From: Asticcacaulis sp. MM231
GTDB lineage: Bacteria; Pseudomonadota; Alphaproteobacteria; Caulobacterales; Caulobacteraceae
NCBI RefSeq assembly: GCF_964186625.1
Contig: NZ_OZ075108.1
Location: 2,927,001-2,991,000 of the forward strand
Reading direction: 5' to 3'
Length of the DNA: 64,000 nt
Position 1 is the stretch's first letter; each line of letters begins with the position of its first letter. Positions 45,206 to 53,484 of this stretch are shown here, one piece after another. Below the pieces are notes generated by a model, which searched no databases, was not told the origin of the DNA, and saw only the letters and a list, made by a program, of their open reading frames with translations. The position numbers and the translations under genes were made by a program.

Positions 45206-46333
45206 ATGAGCGACTGGCACATGACATGGCTGATTCCGCCGGGGCTCCTGTTGGGTGCACTGGTTACCTCTGCGCTTGCATCGGCGGCGTTCAGCCTGCT
45301 GGTACTTAAAGGCGGCCCGATCGATATTCCGCGCGAACGCGGCGCCCACCTCTCCCCCACCCCTACCAGCGGCGGCCTCGCCATCATGGCCGCCTCGGCG
45401 CTGGTGATCGGCCTCGTCATCTGGCTTTACGGCCCGGTCATTCCCGGAAACTGGCGCGATGGCTTGATCCTGTTTGGCTTCGCGTCCCTGATGGGCATTT
45501 GCGGCGCGGTGGACGATGTCATCGACCTGCCGGCCAAGTGGCGGCTCGGCTTTCAGGTCGTTCTATGCCTCATCTTCGCCTGGTATTACCGCGTCACCGA
45601 GATCGACTTTGGCCCCGGCCTTGAGTTCGATGTGTGGTGGCCGTTCGGTTTGCTCGGCAGCGCCGCCTGGCTGATCCTGACCATCAACACCATCAACTTC
45701 ATGGACGGCGCCAATGGCCTGGCGGTCGGCACCCAGACCATCGCCCTGCTGATCATGGCCGGGCTCATTGTGCTGATGGCGCCGCTTAACCTCTACGGCG
45801 CCTATGTCGGCGGCGTGCTCCTGGTCTGCGTCTGCGTGGCGGGCGCCCATATCGGTTTCGCCCCCTTCAACCTGCCGCCCGGACAGCCGCAACAGGCCAG
45901 AGCCTTCCAGGGTGACGCCGGCTCGATGTTCTCCGGTGCCCTGATCGGCGGCTCTATTCTGGTGGTCAAGGCCTATGGCATCGGTTCGGTGTGGTTCGGT
46001 GGCTATTTGCTGGCGCCACTGCTGGTCGATGTGGTCCTGACCCTGATCGTGCGCACACGCAAGAAGCAGAACATCCTGAAGCCTCACAAGGAACACCTTT
46101 ACCAGATCTGGCTGCAGCGCCGCGACGGCTCGCACCTGAAGCTGGCGATCATCGTGTGGTCGCTGTGCCTGTTTTCCAGCCTCGTCGGTCTCGGCGCCCG
46201 CATGATCGACCGGCTCTATCAGACCGATCTGCGCTTTCTGGTGCTGGTCGTGCTGATCAGCGCCTACAGCTATGGCTGGGTGCGCTTGCGCGGCAGCCTG
46301 CTCAAGCGTCCTTTGTTAAGTGCAAAGCCATAA
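45206..46333 (+). CDS. Undecaprenyl-phosphate sugar-1-phosphate transferase (WecA/MraY-like)
   Basis: A 375-residue membrane protein with about ten helices, of the MraY/WecA superfamily (glycosyltransferase 4). Catalytic motifs are GAVDDVIDLPAKWRL near residue 98, NTINFMDGANGLAVG near residue 162, and FQGDAGSMFSGALIG near residue 238. It starts polysaccharide or O-antigen-type chains by placing a sugar phosphate on the lipid carrier. The start is uncertain: ATG at 45206 or 45221, since neither has a clear ribosome-binding site. The end overlaps the convergent GNAT gene by 32 bases. Confidence 0.88.
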   Translation: MSDWHMTWLIPPGLLLGALVTSALASAAFSLLVLKGGPIDIPRERGAHLSPTPTSGGLAIMAASALVIGLVIWLYGPVIPGNWRDGLILFGFASLMGICGAVDDVIDLPAKWRLGFQVVLCLIFAWYYRVTEIDFGPGLEFDVWWPFGLLGSAAWLILTINTINFMDGANGLAVGTQTIALLIMAGLIVLMAPLNLYGAYVGGVLLVCVCVAGAHIGFAPFNLPPGQPQQARAFQGDAGSMFSGALIGGSILVVKAYGIGSVWFGGYLLAPLLVDVVLTLIVRTRKKQNILKPHKEHLYQIWLQRRDGSHLKLAIIVWSLCLFSSLVGLGARMIDRLYQTDLRFLVLVVLISAYSYGWVRLRGSLLKRPLLSAKP

Positions 46334-46817
46334 CCAGATCGTCGAGATAGGGGCCATGCTCCTGCCAGACGCGACCTTTCAAACGCCCCTCGAACGTGAA
46401 GCCCAGTGACTGATAGAGATCAATGGCGCGCTGATTGTCCTCGCGGCAAAACAACTCGATGATGCGGAACTTTGGCGTGGCGCGCGCCGCCGCGATCAGG
46501 CCCTCGAACAAGGCCCGGCCGACCCCGCGACCCTGCGCGGCCGGATCAACGGCGATCGTGGTGTTGGCGAGGCAATGGCCCAACTGGCGCGTTTCCGATG
46601 GCCACGCATGGATATCACCCAGAATACGACCTTCATCCTCCGCCGCCACCAGCGAGATGCCGATGCGCAAGGCGTTCTCAAGACCATGGCCGATATAGTC
46701 GTGCGTCACCTCGTCCTCACGGCGCAATATGCCTTTGCCCTGACGGGCCGCGGCGCGATACACCTCATAGATGCCGGGTTCATCGGCGAGGGTGGCGGGG
46801 CGGATCCTATAGCTCAT
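46302..46817 (-). CDS. GNAT-family N-acetyltransferase
   Basis: A 171-residue acetyltransferase beginning MSYRIRPATLADEPGIYEVY. The acetyl-CoA loop is VDPAAQGRGVGRALFEGL near residue 89, and the C-terminal region IDLYQSLGFTFEGRLKG is typical of RimI/PhnO-like members. The ATG at 46817 overlaps the end of arfB by 11 bases; a longer reading upstream would duplicate arfB sequence out of frame. It was probably co-transcribed with arfB. The substrate is unknown. Confidence 0.88.
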   Translation of the reverse strand: MSYRIRPATLADEPGIYEVYRAAARQGKGILRREDEVTHDYIGHGLENALRIGISLVAAEDEGRILGDIHAWPSETRQLGHCLANTTIAVDPAAQGRGVGRALFEGLIAAARATPKFRIIELFCREDNQRAIDLYQSLGFTFEGRLKGRVWQEHGPYLDDLVMALHLTKDA

Positions 46818-47238
46818 CTTCGCCATCCGGACGCTTGCGGTTGGATTTGACGGTGGCGCGGATCGCCTTGCCGACCAGTCGCCGCTTGACCGCACCGCGT
46901 GTCGGCTTGGTGGCAATGCGCGGCGGTGGCGGTGGCAGGGCCGCTTTTTGCACCAGTTCGACAAAGCGCGCCTCGGCCGCCTTGCGGTTCATTTCCTGAG
47001 TACGGTGGGTCTGGATAAACAACACCAGCACGCCTTCATTATTGACGCGCCGCCCGCCAAGCGCGATCAGGCGCTGCTTGACGTCGTAAGGAATGGTCAG
47101 GTTTTCGAAGATCGAAAAGCGCAGTTCGACGGCAGTCGAGACCTTGTTGACATTCTGCCCGCCAGCCCCCGACGCCCGCACGAAGGTCTCGTGCAGTTCA
47201 TCATCGGGAACAGTAATGCGGGGCGTTATGAAAACCAT
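46807..47238 (-). CDS. arfB: Alternative ribosome-rescue factor ArfB
   Basis: A 143-residue peptidyl-tRNA hydrolase that frees ribosomes stalled without a stop codon. The catalytic GGQ lies in RASGAGGQNVNKVST near residue 25, and the basic C-terminal tail (RGAVKRRLVGKAIRATVKSN) is the segment that enters the mRNA channel. The ATG at 47238 gives the usual start MVFITPRITVPDDEL. An ATG at 47253 lies inside the dps terminator hairpin and is less likely. Confidence 0.92.
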   Translation of the reverse strand: MVFITPRITVPDDELHETFVRASGAGGQNVNKVSTAVELRFSIFENLTIPYDVKQRLIALGGRRVNNEGVLVLFIQTHRTQEMNRKAAEARFVELVQKAALPPPPPRIATKPTRGAVKRRLVGKAIRATVKSNRKRPDGEDEL

Positions 47239-47250
47239 GACGGCACATAG

Positions 47251-47289
47251 CAAAAAGCCGCCGGTCTGGAAACAGACACGGCGGCTTTA
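47251..47289 (-). terminator. Intrinsic terminator of dps
   Basis: AAAGCCGCCG (47254-47263) pairs with CGGCGGCTTT (47279-47288), and an inner GTCTG-GAAA-CAGAC stem extends the hairpin. On the minus strand it is followed by a T run, which lies only about a dozen bases before the arfB start. Confidence 0.85.
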
Positions 47290-47305
47290 AATATCACCGC
47301 GAAAC

Positions 47306-47764
47306 TTAACGCAGGGTGGCGTTGATCATCCACAGGTGCTTTTCGTGCGCCGTCAGGCGCGTGGTGCACAGATCGGCGGTTGAGACATCGCCGGCGGCTT
47401 CGGCGGCCTTCACGGTGGCTTTCAGCGTGGCGACGACCGTGGCGTGATCGGCGGCCAGGTCTTTCAGCATGTCTTCGGCGCTGGCGTTCGGGTCGCCGTC
47501 CTTGATCGAGGTCAGGTTGCCCATGGCGGCAGCACCCATCGGGGCGGTGGCGTTCAGCGCACGGATGCGCTCGGCGATCTCATCGATCGAGGTCCAGATC
47601 TCGTTATACTGCTCTTCAAACAGAAGATGCAGGCCACGGAAGGTCGGGCCCGTGACATTCCAGTGATACCCGTGGGTTTTCTGATAGATGGTGAAGGAGT
47701 CAGCCAGAACCTTGGACAGTTCCTGGGCCACCTTCTTGCTGTTGTCGACGCCGGATTCGCTCAT
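47306..47764 (-). CDS. dps: DNA-protecting ferritin-like protein Dps
   Basis: A 152-residue Dps protein: it forms a 12-mer shell that oxidises and stores iron and binds DNA in starvation or oxidative stress. The ferroxidase region is THGYHWNVTGPTFRGLHLLF with EEQYNEIWTSIDEIAERIR, and the C-terminal HEKHLWMINATL is typical. The ATG at 47764 has AGGAG six bases upstream; a longer in-frame reading to 47821 adds no family similarity. A terminator separates it from arfB. Confidence 0.95.
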   Translation of the reverse strand: MSESGVDNSKKVAQELSKVLADSFTIYQKTHGYHWNVTGPTFRGLHLLFEEQYNEIWTSIDEIAERIRALNATAPMGAAAMGNLTSIKDGDPNASAEDMLKDLAADHATVVATLKATVKAAEAAGDVSTADLCTTRLTAHEKHLWMINATLR

Positions 47765-47981
47765 AATAATCTCCTCAGATAAGTTTCGAATGCGATGGTT
47801 CACATATGAGAATAGCGGCATAAAGATACAATGAGGGAAAGCCGTCTAGTCGAATATTTCCCTTATTTGCCGCGTCAGCCGATGTTTATTTTCCGGCACC
47901 AAAGTCAACGTCAGCAATTCGTGATAAGCATTTTTTGAAAATCGCCTTGCATCGTGCCGCATTCGGATTATCTTATATCTA

Positions 47982-48006
47982 ACTTATGCTGAAAGTGAGC
48001 ATAAGT
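47982..48006. promoter_or_regulatory. Palindromic operator before nadA
   Basis: ACTTATGCT (47982-47990) and AGCATAAGT (47998-48006) form a perfect 9-bp inverted repeat around GAAAGTG, 18 bases before the nadA start. NAD synthesis genes are repressed by NrtR, NadR or NadQ proteins in other bacteria, and alphaproteobacteria commonly use NadQ. I cannot confirm the consensus; the palindrome and its position are seen directly. Confidence 0.6.
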
Positions 48007-48024
48007 GGCACAGGAGAATAGTCC

Positions 48025-49113
48025 ATGGCGGATTCGGTTCAGCCACTTGAGTTCACCCCACGCGTAGAGGCGGAAACCGCGGAGATTTTCGCCCGTCTCC
48101 AAGGCAAGGTGTCGCTGCTGGAATGGCAGCTACAGGCGCCGCTGATCCATGCGATCAACACGCTCAAGAAAGAGATGAACGCCGTCATTCTGGCGCATAA
48201 TTACATGACGCCGGAAATCTTCCATGGCGTCGGCGATTATGTCGGCGACAGCCTGGGCCTCGCCCGCGAAGCTGCCAAGTCCGACGCGCAGATCATCGTC
48301 CAGGGCGGCGTGCACTTCATGGCCGAAACCTCCAAGATTCTGGCGCCGGAAAAGACCGTGCTGATCCCCGACCTGCGTGCCGGCTGTTCGCTGGCCTCGT
48401 CGCTGACCGGCGAGCAGGTGCGCCTGATCAAGCAGCGCTATCCGGGTCTGCCGGTCGTCACCTATGTCAACACCACGGCCGACGTGAAGGCCGAAACCGA
48501 TATCTGCTGCACCTCGGCCAACGCCGTGCAGGTGGTCGAGCACATCGCCGCTGAATGGGGTGTCGATAGCGTCATCCTCATCCCCGATCAGTTCCTGGCC
48601 AAAAACGTGGCGCGCCAGACCGATATCAAGATCATCGCCTGGGCCGGTGCCTGCGAAGTGCACGAGCGCTTCAATGCCGAGGATATCGCCGAGGTCCGCG
48701 CCGCCCATCCGGGCGTGGTCGTGCTGGCCCATCCGGAATGTCCGCCGGAGGTGATCGCCGCCTCGGATTTCACCGGCTCGACCACGGCCATGAGCGACTA
48801 TGTAACGCACAACAAGCCGAAACAGGTGGTGCTGATCACCGAGTGCTCGATGTCTGATAATGTCACGAGCGATGCGCCGGGCGTCGAGTTCCTGCGGCCG
48901 TGCAATCTGTGTCCGCACATGAAGCGCATCACGCTGCAAGGCATCTATGACAGCTTGCGCTTCCATCAGTACGAGGTCGAGGTTGACCCGGCGCTGATCC
49001 CGCGCGCCGCGCTTGCCGTACAGCGCATGATCGATATGCCGCCGCTGAAAACCCCGGCCCGCTACGACATGGTCAAGGCCCGCCATCACGTCGATGTCGA
49101 GATTATCAGCTAA
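48025..49113 (+). CDS. nadA: Quinolinate synthase NadA
   Basis: A 362-residue iron-sulfur enzyme that condenses iminoaspartate with dihydroxyacetone phosphate to quinolinate. Typical stretches are AVILAHNYMTPEIFHGVGDY near residue 54, GGVHFMAETSKIL near residue 94, YVNTTADVKAETDICCTSAN near residue 150, and CNLCPHMKRIT near residue 297, which carries a cluster cysteine. AGGAG precedes the ATG. It is first in the nadA-nadB-nadC set. Confidence 0.96.
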   Translation: MADSVQPLEFTPRVEAETAEIFARLQGKVSLLEWQLQAPLIHAINTLKKEMNAVILAHNYMTPEIFHGVGDYVGDSLGLAREAAKSDAQIIVQGGVHFMAETSKILAPEKTVLIPDLRAGCSLASSLTGEQVRLIKQRYPGLPVVTYVNTTADVKAETDICCTSANAVQVVEHIAAEWGVDSVILIPDQFLAKNVARQTDIKIIAWAGACEVHERFNAEDIAEVRAAHPGVVVLAHPECPPEVIAASDFTGSTTAMSDYVTHNKPKQVVLITECSMSDNVTSDAPGVEFLRPCNLCPHMKRITLQGIYDSLRFHQYEVEVDPALIPRAALAVQRMIDMPPLKTPARYDMVKARHHVDVEIIS

Positions 49114-49116
49114 ACC

Positions 49117-49238
49117 CTTCGCCCCGTTTACGGGGAGAAGGTGGCCAAAGGCCGGATGAGGGGCAACTCACGGCTTATACGTCCTACTTTACCCGCCCCT
49201 CACCCCAACCCTCTCCCCGCCCGCGGGGAGAGGGGGTT
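49117..49238. repeat. Intergenic palindromic repeat between nadA and nadB
   Basis: Three inverted repeats are visible: CCCCGT-TT-ACGGGG (49122-49135) within CTTC/GAAG flanks, GAGGGGC/GCCCCTC (49158-49164 with 49195-49201), and a perfect 12-bp stem CCCTCTCCCCGC/GCGGGGAGAGGG (49209-49234). It resembles the CCCTCTCCCC-type dispersed repeats seen between genes in many proteobacteria. It lies inside the nad operon, four bases after the nadA stop. Confidence 0.8.
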
Positions 49239-49253
49239 AGGAAGGAGGCCATC

Positions 49254-50822
49254 ATGGCCATAGACACCTATATCCATAACGGCCCGCTGGTGATCGGCGC
49301 GGGACTGGCCGGCTTAAGCGTCGCGCTCAATACTGCCCCCCACAAGACGCTGGTGCTGGCGCCCGTGGCGCTCGGCGTCGCCTGTTCGTCGGCCTGGGCG
49401 CAGGGCGGGATCGCGGCAGCGCTCTCCCCCGAAGATTTGCCCAAAGACCACGCCGAGGACACCATCCACGCCGGCGCCGGCATCGTCGATGAACTGGCGG
49501 CAAAAACCCTCACCGACATGGGCCCGGAAACGGTGCGCAAGCTCAACGCCATGGGCGCGCCCTTCGACCACAAGCCCGATGGTTCCTTCGTGCTCAACCG
49601 CGAGGCCGCGCACGGCCTGGCGCGCGTCGCGCGCGTCGGGGGCGATCTCGCCGGCAAGGCCATTCTGGAAGCCGTCGTCCACCAGACGCTGAATTCGCCG
49701 CATATCGACGTCTGGGAACGCGCCACGGCGCTCGGCCTGATCAAATCCGCCGACGAAACGGTCATTGGCGCTCTGGTCGATCACGCCGGCAAGCTGATCG
49801 AGGTCTATGCGCCGGTGGTCATCATGGCCAGCGGCGGTTCGGGCGGCCTGTTTGCCGTCACCACCAATCCGGCCAATCTGCGTGGCGAGGGCATGGCCAT
49901 GGCGGCGCTGGCGGGCGCGGTGATCGCCGATCCGGAATTCGTCCAGTTCCACCCGACCGCGCTGAAATTCGGCCTCGACCCCGCCCCGCTGGCCACCGAG
50001 GCTTTGCGCGGCGAAGGCGCCACCCTGATCGATCAGAACGGTCATCGCTTTGTCTTCGATGACCACCCCGAAGGCGAACTGGCACCACGCGATATCGTCG
50101 CCCGCGCCGTCCATAAGGCTGACCTGAACGGCGGCGCCTTCCTCGATGCCCGCGCCGCCATCGGGGACCACTTCCCGGCCGAATTCCCCACCGTCTTCGC
50201 ATCTTGCATGGCGCAAGGCGTCGATCCGCGCACAACCCCGATGCCGGTCGCGCCCGCCGCGCACTATCATATGGGCGGCATCGGCAGCGATATCTTCGGC
50301 CACACCTCGCTGAAAGGCCTCTATGCCGTCGGTGAATGCGCCTCAACGGGTGTGCATGGCGCCAACCGTCTGGCCTCCAACAGCCTGCTCGAAGCGGCCG
50401 CCTTCGGTGAGCGCATCGGCCTTGACGCCATTCAAGGCCTGAGGGCGGACGGTTTCGCACCCGATATCGCAAAGGCCGTGCGCCCAGCCATGCCACCGCA
50501 CCTCAGCGAGCCTGATCTGAAGACCTTACGCGACGCCATGACGCGCTATGCCGGGGTGGTGCGCGATGAGGCCGGTTTGCGCACCCTGCTCAGCCTAATC
50601 GATAGCCTCGATCAGCGCTATCCCGGTGCGCTGGCCTTGGTCAATGCGCGTCTGATCGCAACTTGCGCCTTGCATCGGCGCGAGAGTCGCGGTTCTCATT
50701 ATCGCAGCGATTACCCGCTGACCGAGGCCACGGGCGCACGCACCTATATAACATGGGCGCAAGCCCTCACCACAGCCGGGGAAATGACCGCATGTACATC
50801 ACAGGACTGCCTGACCTCCTGA
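49254..50822 (+). CDS. nadB: L-aspartate oxidase NadB
   Basis: A 522-residue flavoprotein that oxidises aspartate to iminoaspartate for NadA. The FAD motif is VIGAGLAGLSVALN near residue 13. The succinate dehydrogenase/fumarate reductase-like core includes AWAQGGIAAAL, QFHPTALKF and HYHMGGIGSD, then VHGANRLASNSLLEA near residue 370. The helical C-terminal domain is present. GGAAGG precedes the ATG. The 3' end overlaps nadC by 31 bases. Confidence 0.96.
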   Translation: MAIDTYIHNGPLVIGAGLAGLSVALNTAPHKTLVLAPVALGVACSSAWAQGGIAAALSPEDLPKDHAEDTIHAGAGIVDELAAKTLTDMGPETVRKLNAMGAPFDHKPDGSFVLNREAAHGLARVARVGGDLAGKAILEAVVHQTLNSPHIDVWERATALGLIKSADETVIGALVDHAGKLIEVYAPVVIMASGGSGGLFAVTTNPANLRGEGMAMAALAGAVIADPEFVQFHPTALKFGLDPAPLATEALRGEGATLIDQNGHRFVFDDHPEGELAPRDIVARAVHKADLNGGAFLDARAAIGDHFPAEFPTVFASCMAQGVDPRTTPMPVAPAAHYHMGGIGSDIFGHTSLKGLYAVGECASTGVHGANRLASNSLLEAAAFGERIGLDAIQGLRADGFAPDIAKAVRPAMPPHLSEPDLKTLRDAMTRYAGVVRDEAGLRTLLSLIDSLDQRYPGALALVNARLIATCALHRRESRGSHYRSDYPLTEATGARTYITWAQALTTAGEMTACTSQDCLTS

Positions 50823-51658
50823 TCGAGCCTATCGTCCGCGACGCCCTGCTGGAAGATCTCGGCCGCGCCGGCGATGTCACCGCCTCGGCCGTGATCCAGC
50901 CCAAGGCACGCTTCAAGGCCGAGTTCCGCGCGCGCAAGACCGGCATTTCCGCCGGTATCGATTGCGCCCGTCTGGCCATGACCATCATGGATCCGCAAAT
51001 CCGTTTCGAGACCTTGTTGCCCGATGGCAGCGAGATCAAGCCGGGCGATGTGATTGCCCGCGTTGAAGGCAAGGCGCGCGCCATACTGGCCGCGGAGCGC
51101 GTGGCGCTGAACCTGCTGTGCCATCTCTCCGGTGTTGCCACCCTGACCTCGGATTACGTTAAGGTGGTCGAAGGGCTGAAAACCAAGATCGCCTGCACGC
51201 GCAAGACCCTGCCGCTGCTGCGCGGCCTGCAAAAGCACGCTGTGAAATGCGGCGGCGGCCATAACCACCGTTACGGCCTCGATGACGCCATCCTGATCAA
51301 GGACAACCATATCGCCATCTGCGGTGGCGTGGGCGAAGCCATGGAACGCGCCAAGGCCGGCGTCGGTCACACCATGAAGATCGAGATCGAGGTCGATTCG
51401 ATCGCGCAGCTCAAGCAGGCCCTGCCCTATAGTCCGGACGTGCTGCTGCTCGATAACTTCACGCTCGATATGTACGCCGAGGCCGTAAAGCTGGCGGCTA
51501 ATTCTGCCGAAACCTATGGCAAAACGATCCTTGAGGCTTCAGGTGGTGTCAATTTGGAGACCGTGCGCGCCATCGCCGAGACCGGCGTCGATGTGATTTC
51601 GGTCGGCGCGCTGACACATTCGGCGCCGAACTTCGACATCGGGCTGGACGCGGTCTAA
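50792..51658 (+). CDS. nadC: Nicotinate-nucleotide pyrophosphorylase NadC
   Basis: A 288-residue quinolinate phosphoribosyltransferase, completing de novo synthesis of nicotinate mononucleotide. Motifs are EDLGRAGDVTASAVI near residue 20, NLLCHLSGVATLT near residue 107, the active-site CTRKTLPLLRGLQKHAVKCG near residue 134, and EASGGVNLETVRAIAETGVD near residue 247. The ATG at 50792 lies within the last codons of nadB. Confidence 0.96.
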   Translation: MYITGLPDLLIEPIVRDALLEDLGRAGDVTASAVIQPKARFKAEFRARKTGISAGIDCARLAMTIMDPQIRFETLLPDGSEIKPGDVIARVEGKARAILAAERVALNLLCHLSGVATLTSDYVKVVEGLKTKIACTRKTLPLLRGLQKHAVKCGGGHNHRYGLDDAILIKDNHIAICGGVGEAMERAKAGVGHTMKIEIEVDSIAQLKQALPYSPDVLLLDNFTLDMYAEAVKLAANSAETYGKTILEASGGVNLETVRAIAETGVDVISVGALTHSAPNFDIGLDAV

Positions 51659-51681
51659 CGACCGTTGGGGCAGGACGCAAT

Positions 51682-51721
51682 TTGACATTTCAGGCCCATC
51701 ATTGTACTGTAATGCGTACAA
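51682..51721 (+). promoter_or_regulatory. Promoter and operator of the yefM-yoeB pair
   Basis: TTGACA at 51682-51687 is followed after 17 bases by TACTGT (51705-51710). The inverted repeat TTGTAC-N8-GTACAA (51702-51707 and 51716-51721) overlaps the -10 region. In E. coli, YefM-YoeB binds palindromes with a TGTACA core, so autorepression at this site is likely. Confidence 0.65.
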
Positions 51722-51733
51722 CATAGGCTCGCC

Positions 51734-51988
51734 ATGCACCACGTCACCTATTCCGCTTTTCGAGCCGACCTTGCCAAGATGCTGGACAAGGTGAACGATG
51801 ATCATGCGCCCCTGCTGATCACACGGCAAAATGGCGCGCCGGCTGTGGTCATGTCGCTTGAGGATTTCTCGGCATGGCAGGAAACGGCTTATCTGCGCTC
51901 CAGCCCTAAAAATGCGGAACATCTCGATCATTCTATCCATGAACTCAACGCCGGTCGGGGTATTCAGCGCGATCTGATTGAAGAATGA
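51734..51988 (+). CDS. yefM: YefM-type antitoxin (Phd/YefM family)
   Basis: An 84-residue antitoxin. The N-terminal fold that binds DNA is HHVTYSAFRADLAKMLDKVN, followed by PLLITRQNGAPAVVMSLEDF, the Phd/YefM signature. The C-terminal part, which should wrap the toxin, is charged (SSPKNAEHLDHSIHELNAGR). Its last codons overlap the toxin start (ATGA, 51985-51988), as usual for these pairs. Confidence 0.93.
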   Translation: MHHVTYSAFRADLAKMLDKVNDDHAPLLITRQNGAPAVVMSLEDFSAWQETAYLRSSPKNAEHLDHSIHELNAGRGIQRDLIEE

Positions 51989-52239
51989 AAAAGACGTTTT
52001 CCACCCAGGCGTGGGAGGATTATCTTTATTGGCAAGCGACGGATAAGGCCGTCCTTAAGCGGATCAACGCGCTTGTTAAGGATATCGATGGGCATCCTTT
52101 TGAAGGCATAGGCCAGCCAGAGCCCCTGAAGCACAATTGGGCCGGCTATTGGTCACGCCGGATCGATCAGAAACACCGCCTGGTCTACGCAATATCCGAC
52201 GACGCGATACTTATCGCCCAATGCCGTTTCCACTATTAG
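51985..52239 (+). CDS. yoeB: YoeB-type mRNA interferase toxin (Txe/YoeB family)
   Basis: An 84-residue toxin of the RelE fold: it cuts mRNA in the ribosomal A site and is held inactive by YefM. Visible family features are FSTQAWEDYLYWQATDKAVL, GIGQPEPLKHNWAGYWSRRI, HRLVYAI and the C-terminal FHY, which holds the catalytic His83 and Tyr84. All residues expected for activity seem to be present. It ends four bases into the convergent acyltransferase gene. Confidence 0.94.
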   Translation: MKKTFSTQAWEDYLYWQATDKAVLKRINALVKDIDGHPFEGIGQPEPLKHNWAGYWSRRIDQKHRLVYAISDDAILIAQCRFHY

Positions 52240-53360
52240 ATATCGCCCTTTATAAAGGGGCGTTTCGAGACCCACTGGCTGAGCGGTTTATCGACAAGTG
52301 CGTCGAACAGGAAGGCCGTCACGATGGCCACGACAACACCTGAGCCCCACAGCCCCCACTGAGCGGGTATGCCCAGCGAAAAACGGTCTATTAGGTTTGG
52401 GCTGATGCCAAACCAGATGGCGCCGACCAGAGAATGGGTCAGGAACAGCGCGAACGAAGCGCGACCCATCCGGTGCGTGACATAGGTTTCGTGGAAGGTG
52501 ACGCCGCCAGACACCGCTAGCACCGTACCGAGCAAAAGCACTATGACGCTATCGCTGTAAGGGTTGCGCGGCAACTGGCACAACAGGCTAATGCCGGCAA
52601 AGGCGCCGGCGAGGCTAAACCAGAAAGCGGTTTTGGACAGGCGTAGGTCTGCCGTCATGCGCTCGATCAGGTTACCCAGCATAAACAGGGGAATGGCGCG
52701 CAGCAAGCCCCAGGCAAACGGCAGATCGACCAGTGGATGATGCGCCAGGGTCAGGGCCAGAAGGTGCGCGACCAGCAGAACACCGGCCGACATTGCCAGC
52801 ATCACCGGCAGCGAGCGCTTATAGACCAGCGGCACATAAAAACTGAACAGGGCGTAGCACACCAGCAGGGCCGACAGGGTCCAGGTCGGGGTGTTCCACG
52901 CTTCGGCGTGCATAATGCCCCAGCCATGCACCATGAAAGCCTGCGCGATAAAATCCACCAGGCCGTATTTTTCCACATGGTTGGGCGCGAAACCGGCTGC
53001 GGAAGCTGCCAGCACAAAGACACCGAAGGTCAGGAGCACAAGGATATGCGATGGCCATAACCGCGCAAACCGACGCAGCAAGAAGTGCGAGCGGCGCATA
53101 TGCGAGGTCACCAGACGCGAACCATAGGCACGCGACAGGATGTAGCCCGAGAGCAGCAGAAAGGAATCTGTGGCCAGCCAGCCCTGACTGAACACGGGGA
53201 ATAGTGTGCTCAGCGCAACTGGCGCGGTGCTGCCATAGTGAAACAGCAGGATGAAGCTGGCCGCCATGAAACGCAGCACATCAAGGCTGGCCCCGCCCGC
53301 TCTTGGCTGGGCCGTGGCGGCGTGATGGATCGATTCAAAAGCAAAAGAGAAGGGTTTCAC
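52236..53360 (-). CDS. Acyltransferase 3 family membrane protein
   Basis: A 374-residue membrane protein with about ten helices. The family start is SLDVLRFMAASFILLFHYGS with the conserved His, followed by TDSFLLLSGYILSRAYGSRL. It probably transfers an acyl group to a surface sugar. Initiation is at GTG, close to GGGGAC. It stands apart from the two other acyltransferase 3 genes of the window (14307 and 60656) in sequence. Its 3' end overlaps yoeB by four bases. Confidence 0.86.
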   Translation of the reverse strand: MKPFSFAFESIHHAATAQPRAGGASLDVLRFMAASFILLFHYGSTAPVALSTLFPVFSQGWLATDSFLLLSGYILSRAYGSRLVTSHMRRSHFLLRRFARLWPSHILVLLTFGVFVLAASAAGFAPNHVEKYGLVDFIAQAFMVHGWGIMHAEAWNTPTWTLSALLVCYALFSFYVPLVYKRSLPVMLAMSAGVLLVAHLLALTLAHHPLVDLPFAWGLLRAIPLFMLGNLIERMTADLRLSKTAFWFSLAGAFAGISLLCQLPRNPYSDSVIVLLLGTVLAVSGGVTFHETYVTHRMGRASFALFLTHSLVGAIWFGISPNLIDRFSLGIPAQWGLWGSGVVVAIVTAFLFDALVDKPLSQWVSKRPFIKGDI

Positions 53361-53421
53361 GTCCCCAACCTTAGTCGAGGGACGTTAAAATTTGGATATG
53401 GGAAAGCAAGAAACGCCACCA

Positions 53422-53476
53422 CTCAGCCAAGTGGCTGAGCGGTCCCCCTCCCCAAACGCTTCGCGTTCAGGGAGGT
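53422..53476. repeat. Palindromic repeat and terminator behind the exporter operon
   Basis: Two hairpins: CTCAGCC-AAGT-GGCTGAG (53422-53439) and CCTCCC/GGGAGG (53447-53452 with 53470-53475), which encloses AACGC-TTC-GCGTT. On the minus strand they follow the stop of the adaptor gene within about ten bases. This pattern recalls the GGGGAGGGGGACCG-type repeats common between genes in Caulobacterales. Confidence 0.65.
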
Positions 53477-53484
53477 ATAAGACA

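Noticed and set aside
46818-46964. N-terminal extension of the GNAT protein at 46302
   Set aside because: It is the out-of-frame reading of arfB codons, Arg/Ser/Pro-rich and without similarity.
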